A stretch of 57,118 nt of DNA from the NCBI RefSeq assembly GCF_025963695.1, contig NZ_JAOQAH010000119.1, positions 1 through 57,118 of the forward strand. Direction: 5' to 3'. Below are positions 53,946 to 57,118 of this stretch, in pieces (position 1 is the first letter of the stretch; every line of letters starts with the position of its first letter). Made by a program: the position numbers and the translations under genes. Origin of the DNA: Segetibacter sp. Lineage in GTDB: Bacteria; Bacteroidota; Bacteroidia; Chitinophagales; Chitinophagaceae. Under the pieces are notes generated by a model that was not told the DNA's origin, did no database searches, and worked only from the letters and a program-made list of their open reading frames with translations.

Positions 53946-56297
53946 CTACTGGTTCTGAGGTAATATAAAAGTAAATGAAGCGCCGCCTTGCTCGTTAACG
54001 GAGGCATAAATAATACCGCCGTGTGTAGTTACAATTTTACGGCACAGGGCCAGGCCTATTCCATAGCCGCCATAAGAACTTTTTTCGCTAAGAGTCTGAA
54101 AAATAGTAAAAATCTTATCTGCATAGTCCTGGTTGAATCCGATACCGTTGTCTGCAATTTTTACTTCCCAGTATTCTTTATTTCCGATTAACTGTGGAAA
54201 CTCTTTTTTTCGATCCTCGGCCAGCTTATTCGAAGTAATGGTTATTGCCGGGGGTACGTGCTGCTTTGTAAATTTCAAGGCATTACCAACAAGGTTGTAT
54301 AGTAATTGATTCATTTGCAGAGAAATTGCATGTATCGTTGGCAGCCGATCGCTCTTAATAACTGCTTGCTTCTGGTTTATCAGCAACTCAAAATCAAGCT
54401 TCACACTCTGTAAAATCAAGTTTAGGTCTACCGCTTCCAGCTGTAATGTTTTATTTGAAAGTCGTGAATATTCGAGAAGATCTTTAATTAAACCAGACAT
54501 CCGTTTTGCAGAAGCATTTACCTTGTCGAGATACTTTTTTACATCTTCCTTTTTGTCATGTTGCTCAAGCAGCATGTTGCTGAAAATCTGAATTTTTCTT
54601 AGCGGTTCCTGCAGGTCGTGCGAAGTAACATAAGCAAACTGTTCAAGTTCTTCGTTAGACCGCTCAAGTCTTTCATTTGCTTCTTTTAGCTCTACTGTTC
54701 TTTCTTCAACTTGTTTGGACAACTCTTCCGCAAAAATTTTCTGCTCTGTTATATCCTGTATAACCCCCAGTAAGCGCACCGGGTTTCCCTGGTAGTGTAC
54801 AATTTTTCCTTTCACCCTAACCCATCGCTGTGTTCCATCTTTGCGATTTACTCGTACTTCGTAGTACACATTGCCGGTTATCTGTGCTTCCTCATGTGCC
54901 CGCGCCCTTATTTCAGCATCATCGGGATGAATGAGCATAGCAAATGCGGTCCGCGAGTGCTCATGCCGGTCGAACCCCCAAATATTATAAACACGTTCTG
55001 AAGTTATAATTTCGTTAGTTAGTAAATCAATCTCGTAGGTCCCAAGGTCTGCTAACTCAATGGCAAGCCTTGCATTCTCTTCTGCATATTCAATTTTCTG
55101 TCTTGCCAGTACTTGTTCTGTTACTTCTGTGGCAACCGCTATTATTCCCGATATCGTATTGTTACCCTCTCTAAAGGGCTCATAAACAAAATTGATATAG
55201 GTTGTTTCAATTTTACCGTTCCTCGGCAGCATTACTACGCGTTCATTTGCAATAAAACGATTGCCGAAAGTATAAACATCATACAATAGCTTTTCAAACC
55301 CCTGTTCTTTAACTTCTGGCAGTCCTTCAAAAATTGGTTTTCCCAACATATCCTTTTCCGGCTTGCCCCACAACTCGTGCATTCTATCGTTTGCAATTTC
55401 AACTACATGATCCGGTCCTTTAAGAACACACATAGCAACTGGTGCCTGCAAAATCATATTTTGGAAATTAATGTCACTTTGTTTCATTTTTTGCTTTGCC
55501 AGCACTTGTTCCGTTACAGTAGTAGCGAGGATTAAAACACCGCTTATATTGCCATCTGCTTCCCGGTAAGGTTCGTATATGAAATTGAAGTACACGGTCT
55601 CTATTTCTCCATTCCTTCTTTTAAAGGTGGCAGGCACTTCAACTCCGTAATGAGTAGTTCCACTTGAATACACATCGAGCAGCAAGTCGTAGAAGCCCTG
55701 GCCTTTCATTTCGGGCAGTATTTCTAAAAATGGTTTTTGTAATGCTTCCTTCCCTACGTTCCATAATTCAAAAAGAGCCGTATTGGCCACATCTAGCACC
55801 ATATCCTTTCCTTTTAAAATAAGGATCGGATCGGTTGACTGCTCAACAATGTTTCTAAACCTTACATCACTTTCCATTTCTCTTTTGCGCGCCTCCACCT
55901 GGCCAGTCACGTCATGTCCAAAAGCCATTACTCCTTCTATTACTCCATCATCGTTACGGTAAGGTGTATAAACCAGGTTGTAATACCGGGTAATTAGAAT
56001 ACCGTTATTATGCATGTCTATTAATGCAGGTATTTCATTTCCATAAAAAGGGTCACCAGTATCAAAAACGTTTTCAAGTATGCCAAAGAAAGGTTGTCCC
56101 TCCAGTTCTGGAAACGCCTCTCTAACTGTTTTTCCTACTATATCTCGGTAATTAAAAATTTGTAAGTAAGCGTCGTTGGCCAACACATATCTAAGTTCTC
56201 TTCCTTTGTAAATAGCAATAGGGGCAGGTGCCTGGGCAAACAATTTAGTAAGATTATGTGCACCCATCACTTCTTCTGCTTTCAATTGATCGATCAT
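53946..56297 (-). CDS. Soluble multi-PAS sensor histidine kinase
   Basis: The 783-residue cytoplasmic kinase has no membrane segment. Three PAS modules with strikingly similar ends (residues about 8-125, 140-262 and 270-395, with FPELEGQPFFGILENVFDTG, LPEMKGQGFYDLLLDVYSSG, LPEVKEQGFEKLLYDVYTFG) are followed by a PAS_3 type module (about 400-515, YYEVRVNRKDGTQRWVRVKG). A coiled coil (RTVELKEANERLERSNEEL) leads to the dimerisation/phosphoacceptor domain with H560 in VTSHDLQEPL. The ATP domain has NLVGNALKFT (N box), VKIADNGIGF (G1) and YGGYGIGLALC (G2). No response regulator is adjacent, so it is an orphan. The signal is unknown. Confidence 0.93.
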   Translation of the reverse strand: MIDQLKAEEVMGAHNLTKLFAQAPAPIAIYKGRELRYVLANDAYLQIFNYRDIVGKTVREAFPELEGQPFFGILENVFDTGDPFYGNEIPALIDMHNNGILITRYYNLVYTPYRNDDGVIEGVMAFGHDVTGQVEARKREMESDVRFRNIVEQSTDPILILKGKDMVLDVANTALFELWNVGKEALQKPFLEILPEMKGQGFYDLLLDVYSSGTTHYGVEVPATFKRRNGEIETVYFNFIYEPYREADGNISGVLILATTVTEQVLAKQKMKQSDINFQNMILQAPVAMCVLKGPDHVVEIANDRMHELWGKPEKDMLGKPIFEGLPEVKEQGFEKLLYDVYTFGNRFIANERVVMLPRNGKIETTYINFVYEPFREGNNTISGIIAVATEVTEQVLARQKIEYAEENARLAIELADLGTYEIDLLTNEIITSERVYNIWGFDRHEHSRTAFAMLIHPDDAEIRARAHEEAQITGNVYYEVRVNRKDGTQRWVRVKGKIVHYQGNPVRLLGVIQDITEQKIFAEELSKQVEERTVELKEANERLERSNEELEQFAYVTSHDLQEPLRKIQIFSNMLLEQHDKKEDVKKYLDKVNASAKRMSGLIKDLLEYSRLSNKTLQLEAVDLNLILQSVKLDFELLINQKQAVIKSDRLPTIHAISLQMNQLLYNLVGNALKFTKQHVPPAITITSNKLAEDRKKEFPQLIGNKEYWEVKIADNGIGFNQDYADKIFTIFQTLSEKSSYGGYGIGLALCRKIVTTHGGIIYASVNEQGGASFTFILPQNQ

Positions 56298-56804
56298 TAC
56301 TAATTGTGTATTTAATACAGTAAAATTACCTGTTAAAACCTTCTAAACGTCAGATTGCCGACGCTGTATGAATAATGAAATAATTAAAGCTTTTCGATTT
56401 TTTTGACCCCGTGCTGCAGTATTGCTATTTTTTCATTGTTGCGTAGGTTACGGTCTCACAAATAAAAAAATCAGCTAAGAAAAAGCTGTAGGTCGAATTG
56501 TAGATAGACTTATGAACTAAGGTCCTACGTCGTAATTTCGGGAGAGCAACAAATGATACCGGCGTTTGTTGTAACCCGACCATGGCTACATAAAAACAGA
56601 CCGGAAATATTTGTTGTAAAAACAGCCGATGCAAGAAGGCAGGCAAGTAAACGCATAGAAAAATAGTTTGGGCAGAAAATTAAGAACGGATCAATTTTCA
56701 ACAGGAAGAAAATGCAGGTCAGTCTGTATTTGCCGAAACGGAAAAATAAGTCATATTGTTATAAACAGAATGCATGCGTGCCGCTGGATGATTAGAAGAC
56801 AACA

Positions 56805-56824
56805 GTACAAGAGTGCGACGCAAG
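56805..56824 (+). repeat. Dispersed GTGCGACGCAAG repeat copy
   Basis: Reads GTACAAGAGTGCGACGCAAG, 17 or 18 of 20 bases as in the reference copy at 1423-1442. Confidence 0.7.
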
Positions 56825-56839
56825 AATGATGAACACAAC

Positions 56840-56857
56840 GTACAACTGTTGGGAGCC
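56840..56857 (+). repeat. Dispersed repeat, TTGGGAGC subtype
   Basis: GTACAACTGTTGGGAGCC resembles GTACAAGTATTGGGAGCG at 31229. It follows the previous copy after 15 bp. Confidence 0.45.
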
Positions 56858-57005
56858 AAAAAGTACTTTTAAAAAATTGATTTGTAAATCTTCCTAAGGA
56901 TGCGTCATTTTACCTGGGTTATTGCAGAGGCACAAAATTAGTGAGTAAACATATTTCGGTTTAATGGCAACATTTCACTCCTTCTCATTTCATAAAATTT
57001 CTACT

Positions 57006-57118
57006 ATGGAATATATTCGTTTTGGAAATACCGGCCTGCAGGTATCCCGCATTTGCCTTGGTTGTATGACCTATGGAACGCCAACTGAACGCTGGCCGTG
57101 GGCCTTGAAAGAAGACGC
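57006..57118 (+). CDS. Aldo/keto reductase, N-terminal fragment (3' cut by window edge)
   Basis: The 37 complete codons encode MEYIRFGNTGLQVSRICLGC then MTYGTPTERWPWALKED. This is the hallmark N-terminus of the aldo/keto reductase family (YajO/YghZ-like), which fold as TIM barrels and reduce aldehydes or ketones with NADPH: the GNTGLxVSRxxLGxMTYG sequence forms the first strand and loop. The catalytic Asp-Tyr-Lys-His residues lie beyond the window. Confidence 0.92.
   Translation, partial: MEYIRFGNTGLQVSRICLGCMTYGTPTERWPWALKED

Larger units (their letters stand above)
56298..57005. other. Noncoding stretch with two dispersed repeat copies
   Basis: About 710 bp between divergent genes. Only one weak 73-codon frame is present and I do not accept it as a gene. 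Repeat copies lie at 56805-56824 and 56840-56857. The aldo/keto reductase promoter should be in the last 100 bp. Confidence 0.5.

Noticed and set aside
56425..56646. 73-codon frame between the kinase and the aldo/keto reductase genes
   Set aside because: Cys/Phe-rich product without domain, in a repeat-bearing noncoding stretch.

Overview
The window looks like chromosomal DNA of a Bacteroidota bacterium, most likely a relative of the Chitinophagaceae (an inference; no marker gene here fixes the genus). The evidence is a C-terminal type IX secretion (T9SS) sorting domain on a giant surface protein, a SusC-like TonB-dependent receptor with an N-terminal carboxypeptidase-like domain, a DUF2141 protein, a FucP-type sugar permease, an AT-rich base composition and an almost complete lack of Shine-Dalgarno sequences.

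Layout. 1-1.24 kb: the end of an AraC-type regulator, a decayed gene and tRNA-Val(UAC). 1.6-7.6 kb: carbohydrate block with a FucP-like permease divergent from the glycogen genes glgA-glgC, followed by an SLC45/GPH-like sugar transporter. 7.9-13.9 kb: overlapping GT2 glycosyltransferase and polysaccharide deacetylase genes, a barrel-type outer membrane protein, an S41 lipoprotein protease and a small secreted protein. 14.4-19.9 kb: Crp/Fnr regulator, glyoxalase-fold ring-cleaving dioxygenase, carboxylesterase, pirin and FMN reductase on one strand, converging on a type II NADH dehydrogenase; this set resembles the quinone/electrophile-response genes of Firmicutes. 20-25.6 kb: secreted FAD oxidoreductase with a golvesin-like C-terminus, a truncated Gfo/Idh/MocA gene, a DUF5009 membrane acyltransferase-like protein and a secreted esterase. 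25.7-27.6 kb: CrtZ-type carotenoid hydroxylase with a GT1 glycosyltransferase. 27.7-31.8 kb: DUF2141 protein, GH16 lipoprotein, GH13 amylase and FKBP lipoprotein. 32.3-44.8 kb: one 4,191-residue adhesin-like T9SS substrate with 17 tandem 89-residue Ig-like repeats. 45-50.9 kb: cupin and SDR pair, a decayed aspartic protease gene, folC, a TonB-like protein, an MFS transporter and a small membrane protein. 51.5-57.1 kb: TonB-dependent receptor, a soluble multi-PAS histidine kinase and the start of an aldo/keto reductase.

Between the genes lies a family of short dispersed repeats whose core is GTGCGACGCAAC or, with both arms of a small palindrome changed together, GTGTGACACAAC. I located about a dozen copies by eye, all intergenic, one of them at the break of the MocA pseudogene. 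Two copies of a second repeat (GTCATTGCGAGGA type) and one of a third are also present. At least three genes are in visible decay. I found no transposase, integrase, CRISPR array or rRNA. The most unusual items are the repeat family with covarying arms, the five-unit higher-order duplication inside the giant adhesin, the electrophile-detoxification cluster and the carotenoid hydroxylase-glycosyltransferase pair.
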